Source: Saccharothrix deserti
GTDB taxonomy: Bacteria > Actinomycetota > Actinomycetes > Mycobacteriales > Pseudonocardiaceae
NCBI RefSeq assembly: GCF_009769385.1
Contig: NZ_VKAB01000018.1
Coordinates: 124,001 to 188,000 of the forward strand
Length of the DNA: 64,000 nt
Direction: 5' to 3'
The notes under the pieces are model-generated. The model made no database searches. It was not told where the DNA came from and worked only from the letters and a program-made list of their open reading frames with translations. The translations under genes and the position numbers were made by a program. The stretch's first letter is position 1; each line of letters opens with the position of its first letter. Below, piece by piece: positions 7,330 to 15,224 of this stretch.

Positions 7330-9240
7330 TCAGCAGTCGATGTGGAACACGTACAGGCCGTGGTCACGGTCGCTGGCCAGCACGTACTTCTCGCCGGTCT
7401 CGTCCTTCCAGACCTCGACGCCCCAGAAGTTGTTGCCTCCCTCGTCGATGAAGGCGCCGACCTCCTGGATGCCGTTGCGGCCGTACTTCACGACGCGGAG
7501 CCCGGCGGCGTAGTACGACAGGTACGCGGTGTTGCTGTTCTCCGGGTCCATCGCCACCTCGTGCACCGACAGGTCGCCGAACCCGCTCGCGTAGGCCGAG
7601 TCCTGCGATTCCGACACGGCGTAGGTGTCGATCTGGCGGATCGAACCGGTCGTGCCGGGCTTGGACGGCACGTCGGTCCCGAACAGCCGCACGTAGCCCC
7701 AACCGTCGAACACCGACTTGATGGTGGTCGACTCACCCCCGGTCGCGGGGGTGGTGGTGGCGCACGCGGTGGCCTCGGTGACACCCGGGACGCCGAGCAG
7801 CCGCAGGCCGGCGAACCGGTTGGCGAACACGAACGGGATCGGACCGGCGGCGGCCATGGACACCTGGCTCAGGCAGTCGTCGCGGTGGTTCTGGAACACG
7901 ATGCCGGCCGTGTAGCCGGCGGCGATGATGGCGTCGAGCTTGGCCTGGAACGTGCACGTGCCCCGCTCGACGAGCGCGGTCCCGGTGCCCGCGGGCAGCG
8001 GAGCGCAGGCGTCACCGACGTAGGTGACCGCGCCGCTGACCGTGGTGTTCTCGTCGATCTGCTTCGTGTCGGCGGCGGGGGTCGCGGTGTACTCGGTGCC
8101 GGCGTGCGGCCCGGAGTCGACCTTCGCGACGATCCGGAACGGGTTGAAGTCCTCGTCCGTGCCGATCATGAACTTCCGGTTCGGCGACAGCTCGGACTGG
8201 TGCGCGTTGCCCTCGGGGCTGATCTCCTGCCCGCGCGCCAACCGCTCCTCGTCCAACGCGGCGTAGTCGCTCTCCGCGATCAGGCTCACCTTGCCGGGCC
8301 GCGGGTCGGTGACGTCGAGCAGCACGTACCCGCCGTCCCAGTAGTTCATGTTCATGACGTACCGGCGGCCGACCTTGGTGATCATCATGTCGTGGCTGAA
8401 CACCGAGGTCAGGTTGCTCGGGGCCGCCTGGTCGACGCCGAACACCGCGCCCAGGTCGAGCTCGTCGTTGACGAGCACCGGGTGGCGCGGGTCGGTGATG
8501 TCCAGGATGTCGACGTCCGTGCCCTCTTCGTCGTCGACCAGCGCGACGTAGACCCGCCCGTCGAACGCGTTGGTCCACATCCTCATGCTGTGGGTCTGGT
8601 TGGGCGCGGGGTCGAGGCCGCCCGCGGCGTTGGTGAAGTCGCCGGTGTGCAGTGCCAGGGGCTTGGGGCTGCGCGGGTCGGTGACGTCCCACAGCGAGAT
8701 GCCGCCCGAGTTCGGCCCGGTGGGCGTCTCGCCGGGGCAGGTCTCGTTCTGGTGGATCAGCAGGTCGCCGTGGAAGAGCGGGCTGTCGATGTGCTCGACC
8801 TGGATGCCCTCGCCCGCGTACGACCCGTCACTGGTCGGGATGAACGCGCTCGTCACCTCGGCCGGGTGCGCGGGATCGGAGATGTCCATGACGTGCACGC
8901 CGGTGTTCTCGCACGTCGGCTCGCGGAACGCGGTCAGGTAGGCGTAGTCGCCGAACGCGGTCACGTCCGCCACGCGTCCCGTGTTGCCCGCGCCGGACGG
9001 GTTGGTGACCGCGGCCTTGCCGACCAGGGTCACGTTCCGCGACACCGCGGGCAGGTGGCCCTCGTCGCCGTCGTGCTGCTTGTAGGAACCGTCGGCGACC
9101 CCTTCGCCGGGGAAGTCCTCCCGACCGCCGCCGTGGTCCGGGTGTGCGCCGGACGATCCGGCGGTGGCCAGGCTCAGCGTAAGGATCGCCACGCCGAGCA
9201 ACGAGATCCTGCGGACATTTCGAGCACGTCTACCGCGCAT
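7330..9240 (-). CDS. Secreted LVIVD-repeat protein with PA domain
   Basis: 636 residues from ATG 9240 with GGAGG 8 nt ahead. A signal peptide (MRGRRARNVRRISLLGVAIL then Ala/Ser) leads into beta-propeller-like LVIVD repeats, seen as 'HVMDISDPAHPAEV', 'SLWDVTDPRSPKPL', 'DILDITDPRHPVLV' and 'VLLDVTDPRPGKVS'. A protease-associated domain is inserted at about residues 375-500 (VERGTCTFQAKLDAIIAAGY). The repeats resume at the end. Such proteins are exported and thought to bind ligands or partners; no catalytic residues are visible. The gene is monocistronic, with a terminator behind it. Confidence 0.85.
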   Translation of the reverse strand: MRGRRARNVRRISLLGVAILTLSLATAGSSGAHPDHGGGREDFPGEGVADGSYKQHDGDEGHLPAVSRNVTLVGKAAVTNPSGAGNTGRVADVTAFGDYAYLTAFREPTCENTGVHVMDISDPAHPAEVTSAFIPTSDGSYAGEGIQVEHIDSPLFHGDLLIHQNETCPGETPTGPNSGGISLWDVTDPRSPKPLALHTGDFTNAAGGLDPAPNQTHSMRMWTNAFDGRVYVALVDDEEGTDVDILDITDPRHPVLVNDELDLGAVFGVDQAAPSNLTSVFSHDMMITKVGRRYVMNMNYWDGGYVLLDVTDPRPGKVSLIAESDYAALDEERLARGQEISPEGNAHQSELSPNRKFMIGTDEDFNPFRIVAKVDSGPHAGTEYTATPAADTKQIDENTTVSGAVTYVGDACAPLPAGTGTALVERGTCTFQAKLDAIIAAGYTAGIVFQNHRDDCLSQVSMAAAGPIPFVFANRFAGLRLLGVPGVTEATACATTTPATGGESTTIKSVFDGWGYVRLFGTDVPSKPGTTGSIRQIDTYAVSESQDSAYASGFGDLSVHEVAMDPENSNTAYLSYYAAGLRVVKYGRNGIQEVGAFIDEGGNNFWGVEVWKDETGEKYVLASDRDHGLYVFHIDC

Positions 9241-9424
9241 TGACAAACCTCCGAAATCGGAGCCGGTACCCTTCGACGGTCGCACCCTACGTAGCCGGTT
9301 AGTAGTTTGGTAGAGACACTCGGCGGAGTTTTCGTGCGCGTTCCTCGGCCGGCCGGTCCCGGTCCATACGTCCGGAATGGATTCGCCCCGCGCGTCCCGC
9401 CGGCCGGACCGCACGTGGACAGCG

Positions 9425-9468
9425 GCGCACCGGAGCACGGGCGTTGTGCTGCCCGTGCTCCGGTGCGC
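9425..9468. terminator. Perfect 18-bp hairpin in the long intergenic region
   Basis: GCGCACCGGAGCACGGGC pairs perfectly with 9451-9468 across an 8-nt loop. It lies upstream of both flanking divergent genes, so it is not the terminator of either. It would fit the end of the minus-strand relic that stops at 9516. Confidence 0.6.
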
Positions 9469-9504
9469 CGATCAGTTCCCGCTCCCCGACGGGCGCGAAC
9501 CGTT

Positions 9505-9531
9505 CCCCCTATCCCCTATCCCCTATCCCCC
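9505..9531 (-). repeat. Tandem repeat forming a G-quadruplex motif on the minus strand
   Basis: The minus strand carries four runs of four or five G separated by the same ATA loop, as the plus-strand unit CTATCCC is repeated three times. Equal short loops and long G runs are the features of a very stable parallel quadruplex. It sits 37 nt from an 18-bp hairpin. Confidence 0.7.
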
Positions 9532-9680
9532 ACCAGCACGTCCCCCCGGAAGCGCCGGAAGACCAGCGGGACACCGAAGGCAGTGGTACCCGCCGTGATC
9601 AACGCCGCGCCGCCGCGAATCCCCAGTGCCCCTCGTCATCGCGGAATGTCCTTCAGCGCCTCGCTGACCTGCACTAATGG
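9516..9680 (-). pseudogene. Possible relic of a short minus-strand gene
   Basis: Two adjacent frames look protein-like: 'VQVSEALKDIPR' and, one frame over, 'GALGIRGGAALITAGTTAFG' continuing to '...VLVGDRG' and a stop at 9516. Joined by one shift they would make the end of a membrane-like protein. A hairpin follows the stop, as expected for a gene end. No family is recognised and the call is weak. The rest of 9241-9885 shows only promoter-type sequence. Confidence 0.25.
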
Positions 9681-9885
9681 TGATCGACACGGGTGCACCG
9701 GACAACGCCGGACGTCGGCCACTCCGAGACCGGCTTCCTTGCCGGACACCGGCAAACAAGCACCCCTGTCACAACGCTGATGGGGCCTAACAGCACCTAC
9801 GCTGTCCGTCGACCCCTGCCGCATCCCCCCGCCCACCCGGTCATCCCGGGTCGACGAGGGCTGCCCGTCGAAAGGACGGTTCCCC

Positions 9886-10431
9886 ATGCGTACCGGTCGA
9901 TTACGCGCCACCGTCGTGGCCGTCGCCACGGCACTGCTCACCATCACCGGCGCGACCACGGCCTCGGCTTCGCCCGCCCCGACCCACCAGGACGTCGTCT
10001 TCCAGCCCGCCGCCGACACCCCGGTCACGGCGCTGGTCACCAAGCTCTCGCACGCCGACGCCGCGGCCCGCTTCCGCGCCGCCGGCATCACCTGGTCGTC
10101 CAGCGGTGGTTGCAGCGATCGCAACAACCCGACCTGCACGTCGTTCTCGCAGATCAACCTGACCACGGTCCAGGGCGCGGAAACCCTCAAGCGCGCCAGC
10201 GGTTGCGCGTTGAACATCACCGGAGGCACCGAGACCGGCCACGCCAGCGGCACCTACAGCCACTGGAACGGCTACAAGCTCGACTACAGCCTCTACTCCT
10301 GCGTCGGCAACTACATCCGGGCCAACTTCACCTACATCGGTGGCAACAAGTGGCGTTCCGGCTCCGGGAACATCTACTTCCTGGAGAGCAACCACTGGGA
10401 CGTGACCTACTACAACTGCGGCGGCTGCTGA
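9886..10431 (+). CDS. Secreted M15-like (D-Ala-D-Ala carboxypeptidase-type) peptidase
   Basis: 181 residues from ATG 9886 behind AAAGGA. Residues 1-29 are a signal peptide ending ASA. In the mature part 'SHWNGYKLD' matches the M15 motif S-H-x2-G-x3-D (His126, Asp133), and 'ESNHWD' gives the Glu167/His170-Trp pair of the same family. This suggests a zinc peptidase acting on peptidoglycan or small peptides outside the cell. Six cysteines (residues 76 to 181) imply disulfides. I know similar secreted actinomycete proteins only as hypothetical, so the activity is an inference from the motif. A 16-bp terminator follows. Confidence 0.7.
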   Translation: MRTGRLRATVVAVATALLTITGATTASASPAPTHQDVVFQPAADTPVTALVTKLSHADAAARFRAAGITWSSSGGCSDRNNPTCTSFSQINLTTVQGAETLKRASGCALNITGGTETGHASGTYSHWNGYKLDYSLYSCVGNYIRANFTYIGGNKWRSGSGNIYFLESNHWDVTYYNCGGC

Positions 10432-10437
10432 GAACGC

Positions 10438-10477
10438 GGAACGGGGGACCGGCCGAGCAGAGCCGGTCCCCCGTTCC
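10438..10477. terminator. Bidirectional hairpin terminator
   Basis: GGAACGGGGGACCGGC pairs perfectly with 10462-10477 (16 bp, 8-nt loop), between the M15-like gene and the convergent hydrolase gene. Confidence 0.85.
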
Positions 10478-10491
10478 CACAAGCGCAACGA

Positions 10492-13400
10492 TCAGCTGAA
10501 GGCCTTCACCTCCAGCAGGCCGACCGAGTCGGCCCCGCTCTGGAGCACCACCCGCAACCGGGTCGTGCTCACCGCGGTGAACGTCACCTCCTGGTACCGG
10601 TCGGCGGCCACCGGATAACCGCTCGCGCCCGCCACGTCGACGTACGCCGAGCCGTTCCAGTACTGCACCTTCCACGACGCGGGCAGGTCGATGCCCTGGT
10701 TGTCGTCGAAGAAGTACACCTGCGCCGACTTCACCGATCTCGCCGAGTCCCACGTCAGCTCGGCCCACTGCTCACCGGTGTTCGGCCACGTGCCCCACCG
10801 CGGGTTGACGGTGTCGTTGGACGACGACGGGTCGATGCCGTCGTTGACCGCCGCCACCGACTCCCACGGCGACGTGTAGGACGCCGAGGGGGTCGCGGCC
10901 AGAGCGACGTTCGCCGGCGGCGGATTCGGGTCGGTGCCCCCGCCGCGGTTGTAGACCTTCACCTCGGTCAGCCCGGTCTTGAACCCGGACGCGTGCGTCA
11001 GCTGCACCCGGATCCGCTGCGTGGACACCGGTGTGAACCGGACCTGGTTGTAGTTGGCCTTCGGCGTCCCCGGCGTCTTGGTCTGCCCGGCCGCGTTCAC
11101 CCAGGCACTGCCGTTCCAGTACTGCACCTGGTACGACGACGGCGCGCGGTAGCGGTTGCCCGCGCGGTCGTCGCGGAAGTACAGCCGCATCTCGTCGACC
11201 GTGCGTTGCTGCCGGAAGTCGATCTCGTACCAGTCCGAGCCGTTGGGTGATCCCGACGTGCCCCACAGGGGTTCGTTGATCGGGAACCCGTCGACCGCGG
11301 CGCCGGTGGACGTGCCGGAGGCCGTGTACGACGCCGTGACGCCCGCGCCCTGCGCCAGGTTCGGCGCGGTGGAGGTCAGGTCGACACCCGCCTTGGCGAA
11401 GATGTCCACCATGCGCGTGCTGTTGTGCGCCACGTTCTGCGGCGCCTGCAACCCGTTGATCGCGACGTTGTAGTTCACCACACCGGCACCGGACGGGAAG
11501 GTGACCTGGCCGGTCGCCGGGTCGTACAGCACCCTGGTGAGCCGGTCGACGGTGAACGCGCGCGTGCCGTTCAGGTAGACCGAATACCCCTGCGGCACGC
11601 CGTTGTAGCGGGTGACGCCGTCGGCCGGGTCGTCCCACACCACGCTCAGGTCCATGTTGCGGTAGCGCAGGTTGTTGACCGCGAAGTGCGACCAGCCGAT
11701 GTTGATCGGCGACAGCTCGATCCGGCTGTCCGTGCGCGGGCGCAACCCGGCCACGTCCTCGACCACGGTCCAGTTGCTGCTGCCGAGGATGTTGTGGTGG
11801 ATCCACGACCGGTAGTCGATGTTGCGGGTGCCCACGTTCCAGTCCGCCCAGAACTCGTTGGCGTCGGGCCACTGCGTGTTGCCGCCGATGTACTGCGCCC
11901 AGGTGTTCCAGTAGAGCAGCTTCTTGTAGTCCTCGGCGGACATCCACTGGTTCGAGTAGTTGCGCAGCACCGACGAGTACAGCCGGAACTGGACCGTCGA
12001 GTTGATGGTGGAGAAGTTGTTCGAACCGGGGTGGCCCGCCGCCGCGGCCGCGGCCTTGTCCTTCTGGTTGGCCGTGTAGAACGGGAACACCGGGTACTCG
12101 GCCGGGTCCGCGAACAGCCGCAGCGCCTGCTTGTACTGGTCGGTGTTCGGCATCAGGCCGACCGAGAACGGGTAGTAGTTGTTGATCTCCTTCCACGGCA
12201 CGTGGGTGTTCGTGGCCACGTGCTTGTGCTCCAGCAGCTGCCGGGACGGGTTCCACAGCGTGTTGACCACGCCGTTGCGGATGCGGTCGGCGAGCGCCTG
12301 CATCTCGTTCGCCTTGGCCGTGTCGCCGATCAGCGAGTACGCCTGCTGCGCGGCCATGGCGCCGCTCCACACGTACGCCGTCTCGGCCCGGTCGAGGTTG
12401 CCCGCCCGCCAGTCGAACGACACCGCGTCGGCGTCGTTGCCGGTCATGGCGCCCCAGTCGTACTCGATGACGCCGTTGTCGTTGGTGTCGAACGTGGCCA
12501 GTTGGCCCTTCGCGTCACCTTCGGCGTACTTGGCCAGGTTGCCCGCGACGGCCGGCTGGCCGCCGTGGATCTGGTAGCTGCGCCACGCCGCCTCGGAGAT
12601 GTACTGGGTGTAGGAGTTCGACCAGTTCTCCGGGTCGCCAGGGTTGTCCATGAACCGGCCGCCCTTGGACGACTGGCCGACCGACAGCCACGGCCCGTAC
12701 GAGTAGATCGGGTCGCGCAGGTACTTCAGGTCGTCGATGTGCATCGGCTGGGTCAGCGCGATCGCGTTGTTGTAGCCGGTGACGCCCTCGATCGACACCG
12801 GGAACTGGAAGTCCTGGCCGGGGATGTCGACGTCGAGGTAGTTGAAGCGCATCAACCACCAGCGGTAGTAGATGTTCTTCTTGATGGCCGGGTCCGGCAC
12901 GTCGATGTAGGGGATGTTGTCCGCCCACCAGCGGTTGTAGTCGCGGACGTGGGTGGCGAACGCGACCGACGGCGAGTGGCCGCGGTAGGCGTTGTACTCG
13001 GTCAGCGACTCGGGGATCTCGTCGGTGACGAACCCCATGACGACCTTGGTGGTGGTCGACTGGCCGGCGGCCAGCGTCACCGAGCGGTCGAGCCCGCCGT
13101 TGGCGACGTTGAACCCGTCACCGGAGAACCGGGGCCGGATGGTGGTCAGGTTGTTCTTGACCTGCCTGCTGCCGGTCAGCTCGGAACCACTCGCGGTCGT
13201 CGCGTACGGCGAAGTGGCCCGCAGCGCGAGCGTGCTGGACGAGCTGCCGGTGTTGGTGAGGGTCAGGTTCGTCACGGCGACGTTGTTGTGCGTGATGAAC
13301 TTCGCCACCTCGACCCGGATCGAGCCGCTGGTGTAGACGCCCTTCCAGTGGCTCGGCGTCTGCAGCCGGCTGCTCACCTGCTCGCTGAACGAGCCGGGGC

Positions 13401-13779
13401 TGACCGCGATCGAGTAGGCGTTCTGGCTGCTGATGTTGTCCCAGTACGCGGCGTTGCCGCCGAACCCGATGACACCGGGGTTGTGGGTGTTCATGTAGAG
13501 GCCGCGACCGCGGGTCATCAGCCACGTGCCGGCCGGGTCGTTGCCGGGTCGGGCGAGCAGGCGGTCCACCCAGAAGTCGGTGCCGCCGCTCTCGGCGTCG
13601 TAGATGGCCTTCATGGTGCTGCCGGTGCTGTAGCCGACCGGCGGTGCGGGCACGGAAGGTCCGTTGAACGTGGGGTAACCGATGGTCTGCGCGGCGGACG
13701 CGGACTGCACGGGCACGAGGAGCGCGCCGAGCACCGCGACCGTCGCCAGCCGCCGGGTCACGCCTGGAAGGCCTGCCAT
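10492..13779 (-). CDS. Large secreted (alpha/alpha)6-barrel glycoside hydrolase-like protein with two F5/8C domains
   Basis: 1095 residues from ATG 13779, which overlaps the GH43 stop by 22 nt. A signal peptide (VTRRLATVAVLGALLVPV) is followed by a beta-rich domain and then a barrel with 'EYDWGAMTGNDADAVSFDW', 'WKEINNYYPFSVGLMP', 'NEFWADWN' and 'SWIHHNILG'. This resembles MGH1/GH63-type hydrolases. Two discoidin-like F5/8C carbohydrate-binding domains close the protein (about 840-970 and 985-1095); the second is very like the one ending the neighbouring GH43. It is probably an exo-acting enzyme on plant wall side chains, made from the same operon as GH127 and GH43. Exact family and substrate are open. 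Confidence 0.75.
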   Translation of the reverse strand: MAGLPGVTRRLATVAVLGALLVPVQSASAAQTIGYPTFNGPSVPAPPVGYSTGSTMKAIYDAESGGTDFWVDRLLARPGNDPAGTWLMTRGRGLYMNTHNPGVIGFGGNAAYWDNISSQNAYSIAVSPGSFSEQVSSRLQTPSHWKGVYTSGSIRVEVAKFITHNNVAVTNLTLTNTGSSSSTLALRATSPYATTASGSELTGSRQVKNNLTTIRPRFSGDGFNVANGGLDRSVTLAAGQSTTTKVVMGFVTDEIPESLTEYNAYRGHSPSVAFATHVRDYNRWWADNIPYIDVPDPAIKKNIYYRWWLMRFNYLDVDIPGQDFQFPVSIEGVTGYNNAIALTQPMHIDDLKYLRDPIYSYGPWLSVGQSSKGGRFMDNPGDPENWSNSYTQYISEAAWRSYQIHGGQPAVAGNLAKYAEGDAKGQLATFDTNDNGVIEYDWGAMTGNDADAVSFDWRAGNLDRAETAYVWSGAMAAQQAYSLIGDTAKANEMQALADRIRNGVVNTLWNPSRQLLEHKHVATNTHVPWKEINNYYPFSVGLMPNTDQYKQALRLFADPAEYPVFPFYTANQKDKAAAAAAGHPGSNNFSTINSTVQFRLYSSVLRNYSNQWMSAEDYKKLLYWNTWAQYIGGNTQWPDANEFWADWNVGTRNIDYRSWIHHNILGSSNWTVVEDVAGLRPRTDSRIELSPINIGWSHFAVNNLRYRNMDLSVVWDDPADGVTRYNGVPQGYSVYLNGTRAFTVDRLTRVLYDPATGQVTFPSGAGVVNYNVAINGLQAPQNVAHNSTRMVDIFAKAGVDLTSTAPNLAQGAGVTASYTASGTSTGAAVDGFPINEPLWGTSGSPNGSDWYEIDFRQQRTVDEMRLYFRDDRAGNRYRAPSSYQVQYWNGSAWVNAAGQTKTPGTPKANYNQVRFTPVSTQRIRVQLTHASGFKTGLTEVKVYNRGGGTDPNPPPANVALAATPSASYTSPWESVAAVNDGIDPSSSNDTVNPRWGTWPNTGEQWAELTWDSARSVKSAQVYFFDDNQGIDLPASWKVQYWNGSAYVDVAGASGYPVAADRYQEVTFTAVSTTRLRVVLQSGADSVGLLEVKAFS

Positions 13780-15188
13780 TCCAACACCCCCGTCGAGAAG
13801 TCGGGCTTCGAGGTGATGTTCAGTCGCAGTCGGGTGGTGTTGACCGTGGTGAACGTGGTGGTGTTGAAGGTGTTCCCCGCGACACCACAGGCCGACTGGC
13901 CGGGCACGTCGACGTACGCGCTGCCGTTCCAGTACTGCACCTGGCACGACGCGGGCAGGTCGATGCCCTGGTCGTCGTCGAACCAGTAGGTGGCCACCTT
14001 GTTGATCGACTGCGCGGTCGGCCAGGTGTACTCGATCCACTGGGTGCCCCGCTCCGGCCAGTTGCCGTAGGCCAGGTTGGCGCGGTCACCGGAGTTCGCG
14101 GGCACGCCGCCGTTGTTGATCGCGGCCAGGCTCTCCCACGACGAGACGTACGACGTCGAAGCGGTGGCCGAGGGGGCGAGGTTCGTGCCGCCGGCCGGCG
14201 GGCCCGAGGGGTTCGGCGGCGGGCCGGACGTGGTCTGCGTGACCTTGCGCATCGTGCCGTCGGAGTTGAAGTGCAGCAGGTCCACCGCGACGGAACGGCG
14301 GAAGTTGCCGCCGCCGGGCGCGTTGGCGTTGTGGTAGACGATGTACCACTGGTTGTTGAACTGCACGACGCCCGCGTGGTTGGTGGTCGAGGAGACCTGG
14401 TCGAGCACGACGCCGCGGTGCGTCCACGGGCCCATCGGGTTGGTGGCGGTGGCGTAGCGCTGGCAGGCGTAGTTGGAGTTGGTGACGCAGCCGCTGGTGT
14501 CGTTGGCCGCGTACATCATGTAGTAGAGACCGTTGCGCTTGAACATCCAGGGCGCTTCCCAGAAGTTCGACAGGCCCTGCGGCGTGACGACCGGGCCGTC
14601 CAGCTCGATCATGTTGGACTTGAGCTTCGCGGCACGGGCGCCCCAGTAGCCGCCCCAGTAGATGTAGCTCTGGCCGTCGTCGTCGGTGAACACGGTCGGG
14701 TCGATGTTCAGGCCGGACGAGTTGGGCGTGCTGTCGCTGATCAGCGGCCCGCCCTTGGCGTCGCGGAACGGGCCGAGCGGGCTGTCGCCGACCGCGACGC
14801 CGATGTCCATCCACCCGGCGCCGTTGCCGTTGACCGAGGTGTACCAGTAGTACTTGCCGTTCTTCGCCTCGACTTCGCTGGCCCACGCGTCCGCGCCCGC
14901 CCACGGGAAGGTGCCGATGTTCGCCTTCGCGCCGTGGTCGGTCCAGTTGGCGGCGTCCGTCGAGGACAGCACCCGCCACTCGCGCATGTAGAAGTTGTTG
15001 TTGCCCTGGGCCGCCTCGTCACGGCCCGCGTAGATGTACATGGTGTTGCCGACGACCAGCGGCGCGGGGTCGGCGGTGTAGTAACTGGTGATGATCGGGT
15101 TGGCCGCGAACGCGGCCGGGCTGACGACGGCGGACGCTACGAGCGCGAGTGCCGCGCCCAGCTTCACCGCCCTGTGTCGGGTACGCAT
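13758..15188 (-). CDS. Secreted GH43 glycosidase with F5/8C domain
   Basis: 476 residues from ATG 15188. A signal peptide ends near Ala29 (AFAAN). The five-bladed propeller shows all three GH43 acidic positions: Asp40 in 'YYTADPAP' (base), Asp163 in 'LNIDPTVFTDDDG' (pKa modulator) and Glu211 in 'FWEAPWMFKRNG' (acid). A Pro/Gly linker leads to a C-terminal discoidin-like domain from about residue 335 ('DDDQGIDLPAS', 'VQYWNGSAYVDV'). GH43 members are mostly alpha-L-arabinofuranosidases or beta-xylosidases. In this neighbourhood arabinose release outside the cell is likely. The gene lies 36 nt after GH127 and is overlapped by the next gene. Confidence 0.88.
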   Translation of the reverse strand: MRTRHRAVKLGAALALVASAVVSPAAFAANPIITSYYTADPAPLVVGNTMYIYAGRDEAAQGNNNFYMREWRVLSSTDAANWTDHGAKANIGTFPWAGADAWASEVEAKNGKYYWYTSVNGNGAGWMDIGVAVGDSPLGPFRDAKGGPLISDSTPNSSGLNIDPTVFTDDDGQSYIYWGGYWGARAAKLKSNMIELDGPVVTPQGLSNFWEAPWMFKRNGLYYMMYAANDTSGCVTNSNYACQRYATATNPMGPWTHRGVVLDQVSSTTNHAGVVQFNNQWYIVYHNANAPGGGNFRRSVAVDLLHFNSDGTMRKVTQTTSGPPPNPSGPPAGGTNLAPSATASTSYVSSWESLAAINNGGVPANSGDRANLAYGNWPERGTQWIEYTWPTAQSINKVATYWFDDDQGIDLPASCQVQYWNGSAYVDVPGQSACGVAGNTFNTTTFTTVNTTRLRLNITSKPDFSTGVLEWQAFQA

Positions 15189-15224
15189 GGATTTGTGTGT
15201 CCTTCGGTGGGGGATGTTCTCGGG

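Noticed and set aside
7306-9243. 645-codon plus-strand frame opposite the LVIVD protein
   Set aside because: The Val/Arg/Asp-rich composition is typical of antisense frames in high-GC DNA; LVIVD repeats and signal peptide are on the minus strand.
11425-13989. Long plus-strand frame (854 codons) opposite the large hydrolase
   Set aside because: No domain, signal or ribosome site is seen; the opposite strand has clear barrel and F5/8C domains.
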